Shown here: piece by piece, positions 14,947-23,592 of the stretch
Layout of the letters: each line of letters starts with the position of its first letter
How positions within the stretch are numbered: position 1 is the stretch's first letter
Assembly: GCF_036321025.1 (NCBI RefSeq)
Contig: NZ_JAZAPB010000001.1
Location: forward strand, 434,001 to 498,000
Direction of reading: 5' to 3'
Source of the DNA: Alteraurantiacibacter hainanensis
Lineage (GTDB): Bacteria; Pseudomonadota; Alphaproteobacteria; Sphingomonadales; Sphingomonadaceae
DNA length: 64,000 nt
Position numbers and translations under genes: made by a program
The notes under the pieces: generated by a model
What the model saw: only the letters and a program-made list of their open reading frames with translations
The model's database searches: none
Told to the model about the DNA's origin: nothing

Positions 14947-17057
14947 TTCGCAGCCCTCATCAGGCGCAGCGAATTGGCCACTACCAGCAGCGAACTCGCC
15001 GACATGGCAACGGCCGCGAACAGCGGCGTGACAAATCCCGCGATGGCCAGCGGAACGGCGAGAACGTTGTACAGGATGGCAAGAGCGAAATTCTGCTTAA
15101 CCACCTGCATGGTTTGACGCGCGGCTCGCACGGAACGCGGCAGGGCGGAGAGAGAGTCCTGCACGAAGACGAAATCCGCCGCCTGCAGGCCAACGTCGCT
15201 GGCAGTCCCGGGTGCGATCGAGGCATCGGCTGCCGCGAGCGCAGGACCGTCGTTCAGGCCGTCCCCCACCATCAGCACCTTGCGCCCGGAATGGCGCAGC
15301 CTGGCCACCAGGGCCTGCTTGTCCTCCGGACGGGCATTGGCCTGAGCGGTGAGCCCGGTTTCATGCGCGATGCCCGCCACGGCTTCTGCGGTGTCGCCGG
15401 AAAGGATCGAGCATTCGATGCCCTGCGCCTGCATATCCGCGATGGCCTGCCGAACATCGGGACGCAGCGCATCGGCGATCGGGATAAGCCGGTCGGCACC
15501 GGCACCTGTCTCGAGCAGCACGGCGGTGGTGCCGGAACTGTCGGGCCGCCGGAGTGCGACCGGGCGGCCATCGCACGTGCCGAACACCCCCTCGCCTGCG
15601 CGTTCCACGACGTTGGCAAGGGCAGCAGGCGCGACCCCCTTGGCGATGAGCGCCTTTTCCATGGCGCGCGACAAGGGATGGCGGCTGTGCGAGGCGAGCG
15701 CGAGCGCGATCGCCGCTTCCTCGTCGCTCAGCATTTCCAGCGCCTGCGCGTCGGGCACCGGGCGCCCCAGCGTCAGCGTGTTGGTCTTGTCGAGCAGCGC
15801 CCGATTGACGGTGGCGAGACGCTCGAACGCGGAGCCGTCCTTCACCATTACGCCCGCGCGCATCAGCGTTCCGCTGGCGACGACCTGCGCCACGGGCACT
15901 GCAAGGCCCAAGGCACAGGGGCACGTGATGATCAGGACGGCGACACCGATCACCAGCGCCTCGTATAGCGTGGCGCCAGCGACCAGCCAGCCTGCCACCG
16001 TCACCAGCGCAAGCGAGTGAACGGCGGGCGCATACAGTCGCGCAGCGCGATCCGCGATGCGAACGTAGCGGCTGCGATCCTGCGTGCTCGCTTCCATCAG
16101 CCGCGCGATTTCCGCGAGGGTGGTGTCCTTGCCTGCGCTGCTGACCCGAACGTCTACCGGCGCCTCGAGGTTCAGCGTGCCGGCCAGCGCCTTTTCGCCC
16201 CGAGCCAGCGCGACCGGGCGGCTTTCGCCGGTCAGCAGCGATTGGTCGAACCGGGTCCGCCCGGCGATGATCTCGCCGTCGGCGGCAAGGCGCTCGCCAG
16301 CGGCAATGCGCATCACCATCCCGGGTTCGAGATCCTCTGCGGCAACATAACCTAGCGATCCGTCGGGGTGGACGACCTGCGCCCCCTTTGCCGCCTGGCT
16401 AACCAGCGCCTCCACCCCGCTGCGGGCCTTGTCGCGCATCATGGCGTCGAGCACGCGGCCCGCCAGCAGGAACGTAAGCAACATCAATGCGCCGTCGAAC
16501 CACGCATGTTCGCCGCCGACCCAGGTCTCGTAGAGACTCAGTCCGCAGGCGATTATCACGCCGAGCGAGATCGGCACGTCCATGTTGGTGCCGCCATGCT
16601 TCACCGCGTTCCATGCGGATTTGAAGAAGGGCTGGCCGGCATAGCCGATGGCAGGCAGCGCGATCAGCGCGGAAATCCAGTGAAACAGCTCGCGTGTGGA
16701 ACCCTCCGCACCGGACCATACGCTTACCGACAAGAGCATCACGTTCATCGCCGCAAAGGCCGCCACGGCCAGCGGAGCCAGCAGCGGCTTCACGGCGCTG
16801 TGGAGTTCTTCGGTCTGCTTGCGACGGGGCTGCGCCTCGAAACCTGCCTCGGCGATGAACTGCGTGAGATCGCCCAGGTCCACGCTGCCGTCATGCGTGA
16901 CGGTAACCATGCGCGAGGAAAGGTTCACGCGCGCCGAGAACACGCCGTCGTGCCCCAGCAGGCCGCGCTCGACCTTGCTCATGCAGCCGGCGCAATGCAT
17001 CGCCGGCACCGCGAGTACGCTGGTCTGCTCGGAAGGCAGCTGGCGCGCCGCGCTCAC
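14943..17057 (-). CDS. ccoI: Copper-translocating P-type ATPase CcoI (FixI)
   Basis: The 704-residue P1B ATPase is expected to supply copper for CcoN assembly. It has an N-terminal metal-binding domain (AMHCAGCMSKVE), the transmembrane ion motif CPC in ITCPCALGLAVP, a phosphorylation loop, SRHPL (the HP locus) and the hinge VGDGLNDGPALAAAD. The phosphorylation signature reads LLDKTNTLTLG: Asp423 is present but the near-invariant Gly of DKTGT is Asn426. The reading is unambiguous in the DNA (GAC AAG ACC AAC). The gene overlaps ccoH upstream and ccoS downstream by four bases each. Length and motif order are otherwise normal, so it is probably functional. Confidence 0.93.
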   Translation of the reverse strand: MSAARQLPSEQTSVLAVPAMHCAGCMSKVERGLLGHDGVFSARVNLSSRMVTVTHDGSVDLGDLTQFIAEAGFEAQPRRKQTEELHSAVKPLLAPLAVAAFAAMNVMLLSVSVWSGAEGSTRELFHWISALIALPAIGYAGQPFFKSAWNAVKHGGTNMDVPISLGVIIACGLSLYETWVGGEHAWFDGALMLLTFLLAGRVLDAMMRDKARSGVEALVSQAAKGAQVVHPDGSLGYVAAEDLEPGMVMRIAAGERLAADGEIIAGRTRFDQSLLTGESRPVALARGEKALAGTLNLEAPVDVRVSSAGKDTTLAEIARLMEASTQDRSRYVRIADRAARLYAPAVHSLALVTVAGWLVAGATLYEALVIGVAVLIITCPCALGLAVPVAQVVASGTLMRAGVMVKDGSAFERLATVNRALLDKTNTLTLGRPVPDAQALEMLSDEEAAIALALASHSRHPLSRAMEKALIAKGVAPAALANVVERAGEGVFGTCDGRPVALRRPDSSGTTAVLLETGAGADRLIPIADALRPDVRQAIADMQAQGIECSILSGDTAEAVAGIAHETGLTAQANARPEDKQALVARLRHSGRKVLMVGDGLNDGPALAAADASIAPGTASDVGLQAADFVFVQDSLSALPRSVRAARQTMQVVKQNFALAILYNVLAVPLAIAGFVTPLFAAVAMSASSLLVVANSLRLMRAAK

Positions 17058-17515
17058 GACAGGTCATCCTCGCGCCGCCAGGTGGAGACACCGTCGCTCA
17101 GCTCCAGCCGCAGCGTCCAGCGACCCTCGGCCAGTTCGCCGTCGGAAAGGTAAGTGCCTTCCGCGATGCGCGTGAAGCCCAGCGCCTGATCGGGCCTGCG
17201 ACCCAGTGGATGCCGGGCCGTAGCCCTTACCGTGAGGTAATCCGGAGCATCGCTGGCCGACACGACCAGCCGTCCATCGGGCCGCCAGGTGGTCACGGCC
17301 TGCCAGCCCAGCGCCTCGCTTTCGCGTGCCTGTTCCAGCCAGCCGTTGAATTCCTGGCTGGCGACATAGGAATTCTCCACCACGATGCCGCCAAAGGTGG
17401 AACTTGCGTAGCTGGCCATGGTGAAATTGACCGCTGCCACGCCGCCGAAGAATGCAACGAGAATGCCGGTCATGTGCCAGCCGGTGAAACGCCTTGCGGG
17501 ACGCTGGGCCATCAT
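17054..17515 (-). CDS. ccoH: cbb3 oxidase assembly protein CcoH (FixH)
   Basis: This 153-residue protein has one N-terminal membrane anchor (HMTGILVAFFGGVAAVNFTMA) and a periplasmic beta-rich domain. The TSTFGGIVVENSYVASQEFN-like stretch (here ASSTFGGIVVENSYVASQ) is the FixH signature, with ALGFTRIAEGTYLSDGEL near the end. CcoH stabilises early assembly intermediates of the oxidase. Start and stop overlap ccoG and ccoI by four bases each. Confidence 0.92.
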   Translation of the reverse strand: MMAQRPARRFTGWHMTGILVAFFGGVAAVNFTMASYASSTFGGIVVENSYVASQEFNGWLEQARESEALGWQAVTTWRPDGRLVVSASDAPDYLTVRATARHPLGRRPDQALGFTRIAEGTYLSDGELAEGRWTLRLELSDGVSTWRREDDLS

Positions 17516-18966
17516 TCGTCTCCTGGAGTCACGAAGCGGACTTCCACCGCGTCGGTTTCTGCCTGTTCGTCGAGCGACACGACCGAGAGGCTGAAATCCT
17601 GCGCGTCCGTACCTTGCGGAGCGCGCACATATAGGCGCACCGTCTGCGTGGCGTCTGCAGGCACCGGCACGTCGACCGTGCGGGCGGCATCGTTATTGCT
17701 CATCGCATCGGTCCACATCACGGCGCCAGGGAGGCCTTCTATGCCGACCCGCATCTCGCGCGGACGGGCTTCCATGTTGCGCAGCTTCACGGTGAAGTTG
17801 TTGCGCACGGTTCCATCGCTCATCAGCATGTAGGGAGGATTGCGATCGGGCGCGGCGGCGATTTCGGTGTGCGTGCGCGCCGACAATGCGAACAACAGCC
17901 CAAGGCCAATGCCCGCCCAGACGAGGAAATAGAGGACCGAGCGGGGACGAAGCACCTTCTTCCAGGTAGGGCGATGGTCACTGTCCTTCACCTCGCCTTC
18001 GGCATCCTCCAGCGTCAGATAATCGATCAGGCCGCGCGGGCGGCCCACTTCGTCCATCACCCGGTCGCAGGCATCGATGCACAGCGCGCAGGTGATGCAG
18101 GATATGTCCGAACCCTTCCGGATGTCCCAGCCCGTGGGGCACACGGCAACGCACTGGTTGCAGTCGATGCAGTCGCCAAATTCGCCCGGACTCTTCTGGG
18201 CCTTCTTCAGGCTGCCACGCGGTTCCCCGCGCCAGTCCTTGTAGGTTACGGTCAGCGATTTCTCGTCCATCATCGCCGTCTGGATGCGCGGCCAGGGGCA
18301 CATGTAGATGCACACCTGTTCGCGCATGAAGCCGCCGAAAATGAAGGTGGTGGCAGTCAGGATGCCGACAGTCGCATAGGCGACGAAGGGCGCTTCCAGG
18401 CTCCAGAATTCACGCACCAGCGTGGGCGCATCGGCAAAATACATGATCCACGCGCCGCCGGTCCAGAAAGCGATCACGAGGTAGATGGTCCACTTGAACA
18501 GCCGTCGGGCGATCTTGGCCGCCGTCCACGGCGCGGCGTCCAGCCTCATGCGCTTGTTGCGGTCGCCATCGACGAAACGATCGACGTGCTGGAACAGGTC
18601 GGTCCACACCGTTTGCGGGCAGGCGTAGCCGCACCACGCGCGGCCCACCATACTGGTGAGGAGGAACAGGCCGACGCCCGCCATGATGAGAAGGCCCGCC
18701 ACGAGATAGAATTCGTGCGGCCAGATCTCGATGTTGAACATGTAGAATCGGCGATTCGCCAGGTCGACCAGCACCGCCTGATCGGGTGCATACGGGCCAC
18801 GATCCCAGCGGATCCAAGGCGTTCCGTAGTAGATCGCCAGAGTGACGAGCATGATCAGCCACTTGAAGCGGCGGAAGAACCCGTCGATCCGCTTGGGATG
18901 CACCGTCCTGCGGGCCTCGTAGGTACCCAAGAGGCTATGGTGGAGCTTGGGATCAGGGTTGTTCAT
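17512..18966 (-). CDS. ccoG: cbb3 oxidase accessory iron-sulfur protein CcoG (FixG/RdxA)
   Basis: The 484-residue polytopic membrane protein has a cytoplasmic ferredoxin-like insert with two cluster motifs, CIDCNQCVAVCP and CITCALCIDACD, plus WCGYACPQTVW in a loop between membrane segments and a C-terminal periplasmic Ig-like domain (NNFTVKLRNMEARPREM). CcoG is reported to reduce copper for the oxidase. The frame extends to 19065, but the ATG at 18966 begins the family start NNPDPKLHHSLLGTYEARR; it overlaps ccoP by 14 bases. The stop overlaps ccoH by four bases. Confidence 0.93.
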   Translation of the reverse strand: MNNPDPKLHHSLLGTYEARRTVHPKRIDGFFRRFKWLIMLVTLAIYYGTPWIRWDRGPYAPDQAVLVDLANRRFYMFNIEIWPHEFYLVAGLLIMAGVGLFLLTSMVGRAWCGYACPQTVWTDLFQHVDRFVDGDRNKRMRLDAAPWTAAKIARRLFKWTIYLVIAFWTGGAWIMYFADAPTLVREFWSLEAPFVAYATVGILTATTFIFGGFMREQVCIYMCPWPRIQTAMMDEKSLTVTYKDWRGEPRGSLKKAQKSPGEFGDCIDCNQCVAVCPTGWDIRKGSDISCITCALCIDACDRVMDEVGRPRGLIDYLTLEDAEGEVKDSDHRPTWKKVLRPRSVLYFLVWAGIGLGLLFALSARTHTEIAAAPDRNPPYMLMSDGTVRNNFTVKLRNMEARPREMRVGIEGLPGAVMWTDAMSNNDAARTVDVPVPADATQTVRLYVRAPQGTDAQDFSLSVVSLDEQAETDAVEVRFVTPGDE

Positions 18967-19864
18967 CGACCTCGACCTCGGGATCGTCGGCGACTTCGAT
19001 GAAGTCCTCTCCGCCCCCCAGCGAATGAACATAGGCGGCCAGCATCGCGATGGTGACCGGATCAAGACGCCCTTCCCACTTGGGCATCATGCCCATCTTC
19101 GGGTTCAGGATCTGCGCCGCGATCGCCTCCCGGCTGCTACCACGCAGCCAGATCGCATCGGACAGGTCGGGCGCGCCGAACTGGCGCATGCCCTCTCCCG
19201 CAGGACCGTGGCAGATCGAGCAATTCTGCTCGAACAACTGCGCACCCACGGCATTGGACGGCCCCTGCCCGCTCAGCGACAGAACATGGTCGACCACGGC
19301 GTCGACCTGCCCACGGTCCAGAATTCCCTCGAAGGACGGCATGATGCTCTGTCGCGTCTCCGGATCGCCGGGCTGGCGTATGCCGTGAACCAGCGTGTAT
19401 TCGATGGCGCGTATATCGCCGCCCCACAGCCAGTCGTCGTCGTTCAGGTTGGGGTAGCCCAGCTCCTGACTGCCTGCCGCGCCCGACCCGTGACACTGCA
19501 CGCAGTGGATCTGGAACGCCGCGCGGCCGCCGGCCACCGCCTGCTGCATCAGCGGGGCATTTTCGGAAAGCCGCTCCAGCGGAACCCGCGCGATTTCCTC
19601 GCGCACGCTGGCGCGGGCAAGATCGGCTGCTTCCATTTCATCGGCCAGCTCACCTCGGCTCGTCCAGCCGAGCACGCCTTCGGTGCCTTTTTCGATCAGC
19701 GGCCAGGCCGGGTAAAGGATGACGTAGACCAGCGACCAGATCACTGTGGCGTAGAAGGTCCACAGCCACCACCGCGGAAGCGGCGTGTTTAGTTCCTCGA
19801 TGCCGTCCCATTCGTGGCCGACAAATTCGGTGCCGGTGGGCTCGTCGACGCGCTTGTTACCCAT
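18953..19864 (-). CDS. ccoP: cbb3 cytochrome c oxidase subunit III (di-haem cytochrome c)
   Basis: The 303-residue subunit carries electrons from cytochrome c to CcoO. It starts with the CcoP segment VDEPTGTEFVGHEWDGIEELNTPLPRWW (read in parts: GHEWDGIEELN, TPLPRWW), one transmembrane helix, and two c-type haem sites, CVQCH and CSICH, each with a later Met ligand candidate (IMPSFEG; MMPKWEG). The ATG at 19864 has AAGGA eight bases upstream, better than the ATG at 19873. The start lies inside the 3' end of ccoQ. Confidence 0.95.
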   Translation of the reverse strand: MGNKRVDEPTGTEFVGHEWDGIEELNTPLPRWWLWTFYATVIWSLVYVILYPAWPLIEKGTEGVLGWTSRGELADEMEAADLARASVREEIARVPLERLSENAPLMQQAVAGGRAAFQIHCVQCHGSGAAGSQELGYPNLNDDDWLWGGDIRAIEYTLVHGIRQPGDPETRQSIMPSFEGILDRGQVDAVVDHVLSLSGQGPSNAVGAQLFEQNCSICHGPAGEGMRQFGAPDLSDAIWLRGSSREAIAAQILNPKMGMMPKWEGRLDPVTIAMLAAYVHSLGGGEDFIEVADDPEVEVDEQP

Positions 19865-20027
19865 CGTTCTCATCCTTGAAGATCACATTGGCGGCATTGT
19901 CGTGATGGCGTTTCGCACCGGGCCGGAATGCCCAGAGGCCAAAAGCCAGCCACAGCACCACCATCGCCAGCAGGCCCCAGCTGTCGGCGACCTGGCGGAG
20001 GAATTCGTAGGTGGAATGTTCGGTCAT
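19857..20027 (-). CDS. ccoQ: cbb3 oxidase small subunit CcoQ
   Basis: This 56-residue protein begins MTEHSTYEFLRQVADSWG, has one transmembrane helix (LLAMVVLWLAFGLWAF), and ends with a charged tail (RPGAKRHHDNAANVIFKDE), the standard CcoQ layout. It lies between ccoO and ccoP, overlapping the ccoO stop by four bases and the ccoP start by eight. CcoQ stabilises the complex. Confidence 0.93.
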   Translation of the reverse strand: MTEHSTYEFLRQVADSWGLLAMVVLWLAFGLWAFRPGAKRHHDNAANVIFKDENDG

Positions 20028-20845
20028 CGGCCCGTCTCCGATGCCAGTTCTTCCTGAGCGGCGGCGCTGTTCACATCCACCAGGGTGCCGAGCATCTGCA
20101 GGTAGGCGACGATGGCATCCATCTCGGTCACACGCGTGGGATCGCCGTCGAAATCGCGCACCTGCGCGCCGGGATAACGCTCCTCCAGATCACCGGCAGG
20201 CACATCGGGATCGGCCTGCGCCACCAGGTCCCTTGCTGCGTTCTCGAGATCGGTGTCGGTGTAGGGCACGCCCACGATGCGCAGCGCTTCCAGCATCGCC
20301 TCGGGGTCGGGCACCGTCAGGCTGCGCTCGGAAAGGAAGCTGTACTGCGGCATGATCGAGCGCGGCACCACGCTCTGCGGATCTTCCAGGTGCTGCACGT
20401 GCCATTCGTCGGAATAGCGGCCGCCCACGCGCGCAAGGTCAGGCCCGGTGCGCTTTGAGCCCCACTGGAAGGGGTGGTCGTACATGCTTTCCGCCGCCAG
20501 CGAGTAGTGACCGTAGCGCTCCACCTCGTCGCGGAAAGGGCGTATCATCTGGCTGTGGCAGGTGTAGCAGCCCTCGCGCACGTAGATGTCGCGCCCGGCC
20601 TGCTCCAGCGGGGTGTATGGGCGCATGCCCTCCACTTCCTCGATCGTGTTGTCGATCCAGAACAGCGGCGCGATTTCCACAATGCCGCCGATGGCCACCA
20701 CCACCAGCGAAATCGCGCCCAGCAGGGTGACGTTGCGTTCCAGCCGCTGGTGGCCCTTCACCGTGGCCGCGACATCAGGCGGCACTTCGGATAGCGGCGG
20801 TGCGGACGTTGCGTTGTCTTTATCGGTCATGTCCGTCTCTTTCAT
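20024..20845 (-). CDS. ccoO: cbb3 cytochrome c oxidase subunit II (mono-haem cytochrome c)
   Basis: The 273-residue subunit has an N-terminal membrane anchor (LLGAISLVVVAIGGIVEIAPLFW) and the haem c site GCYTCHSQMIRPFRDEVERYG, which is diagnostic for CcoO; YSLAAESMYDHPFQWGSKRTGPDLARVG follows (TGPDLARVGGRYSD). The ATG at 20845 overlaps the ccoN stop as ATGA; a second ATG at 20830 has AAGAG nearby and is an alternative. Confidence 0.95.
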   Translation of the reverse strand: MKETDMTDKDNATSAPPLSEVPPDVAATVKGHQRLERNVTLLGAISLVVVAIGGIVEIAPLFWIDNTIEEVEGMRPYTPLEQAGRDIYVREGCYTCHSQMIRPFRDEVERYGHYSLAAESMYDHPFQWGSKRTGPDLARVGGRYSDEWHVQHLEDPQSVVPRSIMPQYSFLSERSLTVPDPEAMLEALRIVGVPYTDTDLENAARDLVAQADPDVPAGDLEERYPGAQVRDFDGDPTRVTEMDAIVAYLQMLGTLVDVNSAAAQEELASETGR

Positions 20846-22497
20846 TCGGCAGGCGTGGCGACGAACGGGCGGTCTGCCGCTTCGTCGTACTTGGCATCGT
20901 TCATGGGAGCCTCGACGCGCAGCTTGCCGGCGATGGTCATCCAGACGTTGAAGACCATGATCAGCGCACCCGCGAGGTACAAGAGGCCGCCCAGAGCCCG
21001 CAGCAGGAACATCGGGTGGAGCGCCGCCACGGTGTCGACAAAGCTGTTCACCAGGTATCCGTCGATGCCGTATTCACGCCACATCAGGCCCTGGGTGATG
21101 CCGGCCACCCACATGCTGGCGGCGTAGAAAACGATGCCGATGGTCGCGAGCCAGAAGTGCCAGTTGACCATGCGCAGGCTGTAGAGCCGCTCACGGCTCC
21201 ACAAGCGCGGCACCAGGAAGTAGACAGCGGCAAAGGTGATCATCCCGTTCCAGCCCAGTGCGCCGGAGTGGACGTGGCCGATGGTCCAGTCGGTGTAGTG
21301 GCTGAGGCTGTTGACCGATTTGATCGAGAGCATCGGCCCCTCGAAGGTGCTCATCCCGTAGAAGGCCAGCGCCATCACCATCATGCGGATAATCGGATCG
21401 GTGCGGATCTTGTCCCATGCGCCGTTCAGCGTCATCAGGCCGTTGATCATGCCGCCCCAGCTGGGCATCCACAGCATGATGGAGAACACCATGCCCAGCG
21501 TCTGCGCCCAGTCAGGCAGCGCGGTGTAATGCAGGTGGTGCGGGCCCGCCCAGATATAGAGGAAGATCAGCGACCAGAAGTGGATGATCGACAGGCGGTA
21601 GCTGTAGACGGGACGCTCGGCCTGTTTGGGCACGAAGTAGTACATCATGGCCAGGAACCCGGCGGTCAGGAAGAATCCGACGGCGTTGTGGCCGTACCAC
21701 CATTGCACCAGCGCACCCTGGACGCCTGCGAAGAGAGGGTAGCTCTTCGATCCGAGCAGGCTGATGGGCATGTCGAGATTGTTGACGACGTGCAGCATCG
21801 CCACGGTCAGGATGAAGGCGAGGTAGAACCAGTTGGCGACGTAGATGTGCGGTTCTTTCCGCTTCAGGATCGTGCCCACGAAGACGACCAGATAGGCGAC
21901 CCACACGATGGTCAGCCACCAGTCGACATACCACTCGGGCTCGGCATATTCCTTCGACTGGGTGACGCCCAGCAGGTAGCCGGTCGCCGCAAGCACGATG
22001 AACAACTGGTAGCCCCAGAACACGAACCGGGCCGTGCCGGGAAAGGCCAGACGCGCGCGGCAGGTGCGCTGCACCACGTAGAAGCTGGTGGCGATCAGGG
22101 CATTGCCACCAAAGGCGAAGATCACTGCACTGGTGTGCAGCGGGCGGACGCGGCCGAAATTCAGGTATGGCTCGAAATTCAGCTCTGGCCAGACAAGTTG
22201 CAGGGCGATGAAGAGGCCGGCCAGGAAGCCGGCAATGCCCCAGAACACCGTCGCGATGACGCCCCATCTCACCGGAGCATCGTCATACCGCCCCTCATCG
22301 ACGGGTAGGCGCAGCACATCGCGCGTCCTGGCGTCGAATTCGGTATTCCATACGGTCACGATCAAGCCGACGAAGGCCGCGATCGAGATAACCAGCATGT
22401 GCACGGAAAAGGCCGCGTCCTGCGCATTGGCCAGCGCCATCAGGCAGAGCAGCAGGATGACGAACCACGTGCCGGCGCGGGAGAGTGTAGCGTCCAT
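20842..22497 (-). CDS. ccoN: cbb3 cytochrome c oxidase subunit I (catalytic)
   Basis: CcoN holds haem b, haem b3 and CuB and reduces oxygen to water with high affinity at the inner membrane. The 551-residue product has the expected membrane segments with VRPLHTSAVIFAFGGNALIATSFYVVQRT (read in parts), WWYGHNAVGFFLTAGFLAMMYYF containing the CuB-site His and Tyr region, and HYTDWTIGHVHSGALGWNG near the haem ligands. The frame extends upstream to 23088, but that part is antisense to ompW. The ATG at 22497 has AAGGGG eight bases upstream. It leads a tight operon down to hemN. A FixK/FNR-like box lies about 61 bases upstream of the start. Confidence 0.96.
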   Translation of the reverse strand: MDATLSRAGTWFVILLLCLMALANAQDAAFSVHMLVISIAAFVGLIVTVWNTEFDARTRDVLRLPVDEGRYDDAPVRWGVIATVFWGIAGFLAGLFIALQLVWPELNFEPYLNFGRVRPLHTSAVIFAFGGNALIATSFYVVQRTCRARLAFPGTARFVFWGYQLFIVLAATGYLLGVTQSKEYAEPEWYVDWWLTIVWVAYLVVFVGTILKRKEPHIYVANWFYLAFILTVAMLHVVNNLDMPISLLGSKSYPLFAGVQGALVQWWYGHNAVGFFLTAGFLAMMYYFVPKQAERPVYSYRLSIIHFWSLIFLYIWAGPHHLHYTALPDWAQTLGMVFSIMLWMPSWGGMINGLMTLNGAWDKIRTDPIIRMMVMALAFYGMSTFEGPMLSIKSVNSLSHYTDWTIGHVHSGALGWNGMITFAAVYFLVPRLWSRERLYSLRMVNWHFWLATIGIVFYAASMWVAGITQGLMWREYGIDGYLVNSFVDTVAALHPMFLLRALGGLLYLAGALIMVFNVWMTIAGKLRVEAPMNDAKYDEAADRPFVATPAE

Positions 22498-22551
22498 GTG
22501 TTGACCCCTTGGAGAACAAGGGGCCTGTGCGGCACCTGCCGGTCGGTTTCG

Positions 22552-22565
22552 TTGATCGTGGTCAA
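22552..22565 (-). promoter_or_regulatory. FNR/FixK-like box for the cco operon
   Basis: TTGAT-CGTG-GTCAA fits TTGA-N6-TCAA exactly. Its centre is about 61 bases upstream of the ccoN ATG, which would put the usual class II start site (centre at -41.5) some 20 bases before the start codon. No fnr or fixK gene is in the window. Confidence 0.75.
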
Positions 22566-22605
22566 AAAGATCGTTTCGCCGCGAAGAAATTTTCGTGCGC
22601 CAAAT

Positions 22606-22619
22606 TTGCGATTGATCAA
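22606..22619 (+). promoter_or_regulatory. Second FNR/FixK-like box, probably for ompW
   Basis: TTGCG-ATTG-ATCAA keeps the TTG-N8-CAA core. Its centre is about 100 bases upstream of the ompW ATG. With class II spacing, transcription would begin about 58 bases before ompW. OmpW is FNR-controlled in enteric bacteria. Confidence 0.5.
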
Positions 22620-22711
22620 GGTATGCCGGAAGCGACGGGCGCACATCGCCATCACGCCGCGGGAATGAGGCCGAATTCGTCGGCCGTGGCGGCGATGATG
22701 GAGTAATCGAA

Positions 22712-23392
22712 ATGAACGATGCTATGGTTTCGAAGGCGTGCGGCATGGCCCTCGCCGCTGCTGCCGGACTGGCTGCACTGCCCGCCGTTGCGCAGGAAGC
22801 CGGAGATGTGCAGGTCAAGGTGATGGCCACCGCCGTACTCCCCGACGGCGAGATCGATCGGGTCCACATTGACGATGTCGGCCTGCCCGCCGGAACGCAG
22901 ACAGAAGCAAACGACAATGTCGTTCCCACGGTGGCAATCGAATATTTCGCCACGCCCAACTTCTCCATCGAGACGATCTGCTGCGTGACCCAGCACGACG
23001 TCGACGGGGTCGATGGTGCCGCAGGCACCGAACTGGTGGCCGATGCCCTGCTGCTGCCCGCCACCGTCACAGGCAAGTTCCACCTCAACGCGGGCGGCGT
23101 GTCGCCCTATGTCGGCGCGGGCGTCGCCTATTTCATCTGGCTGGATGACGAGCCGGGCGCCACCGCCGTCGCCCTCGGTGCAGACGATTTCTCGCTCAGC
23201 GACGAGCTGGGCTTCGTCCTGCAGGCCGGTGTCGATGTCCCGGTGAGCGAGAGCTTCCTCGTGTCGGTAGATGCGAAACGCTATTTCATCGACACCACGG
23301 CCACCTGGTATGCCAACGGCACGCCGGTGATCCAGACCGAGCACAACCTCGATCCCTGGGTGGTCAGCGCAGGTGTTGGCTACCGGTTCTGA
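22712..23392 (+). CDS. ompW: OmpW-family outer membrane protein
   Basis: The 226-residue product has a signal peptide (ALAAAAGLAALPAVAQ) and the eight-stranded OmpW barrel: TVAIEYFATPNFSIETICCVTQHDV, FHLNAGGVSPYVGAGVAYF and a C-terminal strand ending VSAGVGYRF, with the aromatic last residue needed by the BAM complex. OmpW forms a small hydrophobic channel and is often induced at low oxygen. GGAG lies nine bases before the ATG. The gene is divergent from ccoN, with the region between holding two FNR/FixK-like boxes. Confidence 0.9.
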   Translation: MNDAMVSKACGMALAAAAGLAALPAVAQEAGDVQVKVMATAVLPDGEIDRVHIDDVGLPAGTQTEANDNVVPTVAIEYFATPNFSIETICCVTQHDVDGVDGAAGTELVADALLLPATVTGKFHLNAGGVSPYVGAGVAYFIWLDDEPGATAVALGADDFSLSDELGFVLQAGVDVPVSESFLVSVDAKRYFIDTTATWYANGTPVIQTEHNLDPWVVSAGVGYRF

Positions 23393-23431
23393 CCGGAACG
23401 TGCCGGACTGACCCAGCAACATTCACCATAG

Positions 23432-23460
23432 CCGCTCGGTCGAGGATTTCGACCGAGCGG
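23432..23460 (+). terminator. Strong hairpin downstream of ompW
   Basis: A perfect 12-bp stem (23432-23443 with 23449-23460) has a 5-base loop. It lies 40 bases past the ompW stop and between convergent genes, as a terminator would. There is no T-tract, so Rho-independent function is uncertain. Confidence 0.6.
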
Positions 23461-23592
23461 TCTGCTGGAAAATCGGTCATGCGGATACGCTTCAGTGCGC
23501 TCGTCTGGCCGCTGAGGACCACGCACTTCCGAATACTTCCCGACGTCATCTGCGGAAGGCAGCCACGACAAAAGCCGTGCGCCGCCTAATCC

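Noticed and set aside
17869..19002. 377-codon plus-strand frame across ccoG
   Set aside because: Antisense to ccoG; composition is low-complexity Arg/His/Ala as expected of a shadow.
20800..22308. 502-codon plus-strand frame across ccoN
   Set aside because: Antisense to ccoN, no recognisable motifs.
22498..23088. N-terminal extension of the ccoN frame
   Set aside because: It is antisense to ompW, and a ribosome binding site marks the ATG at 22497.
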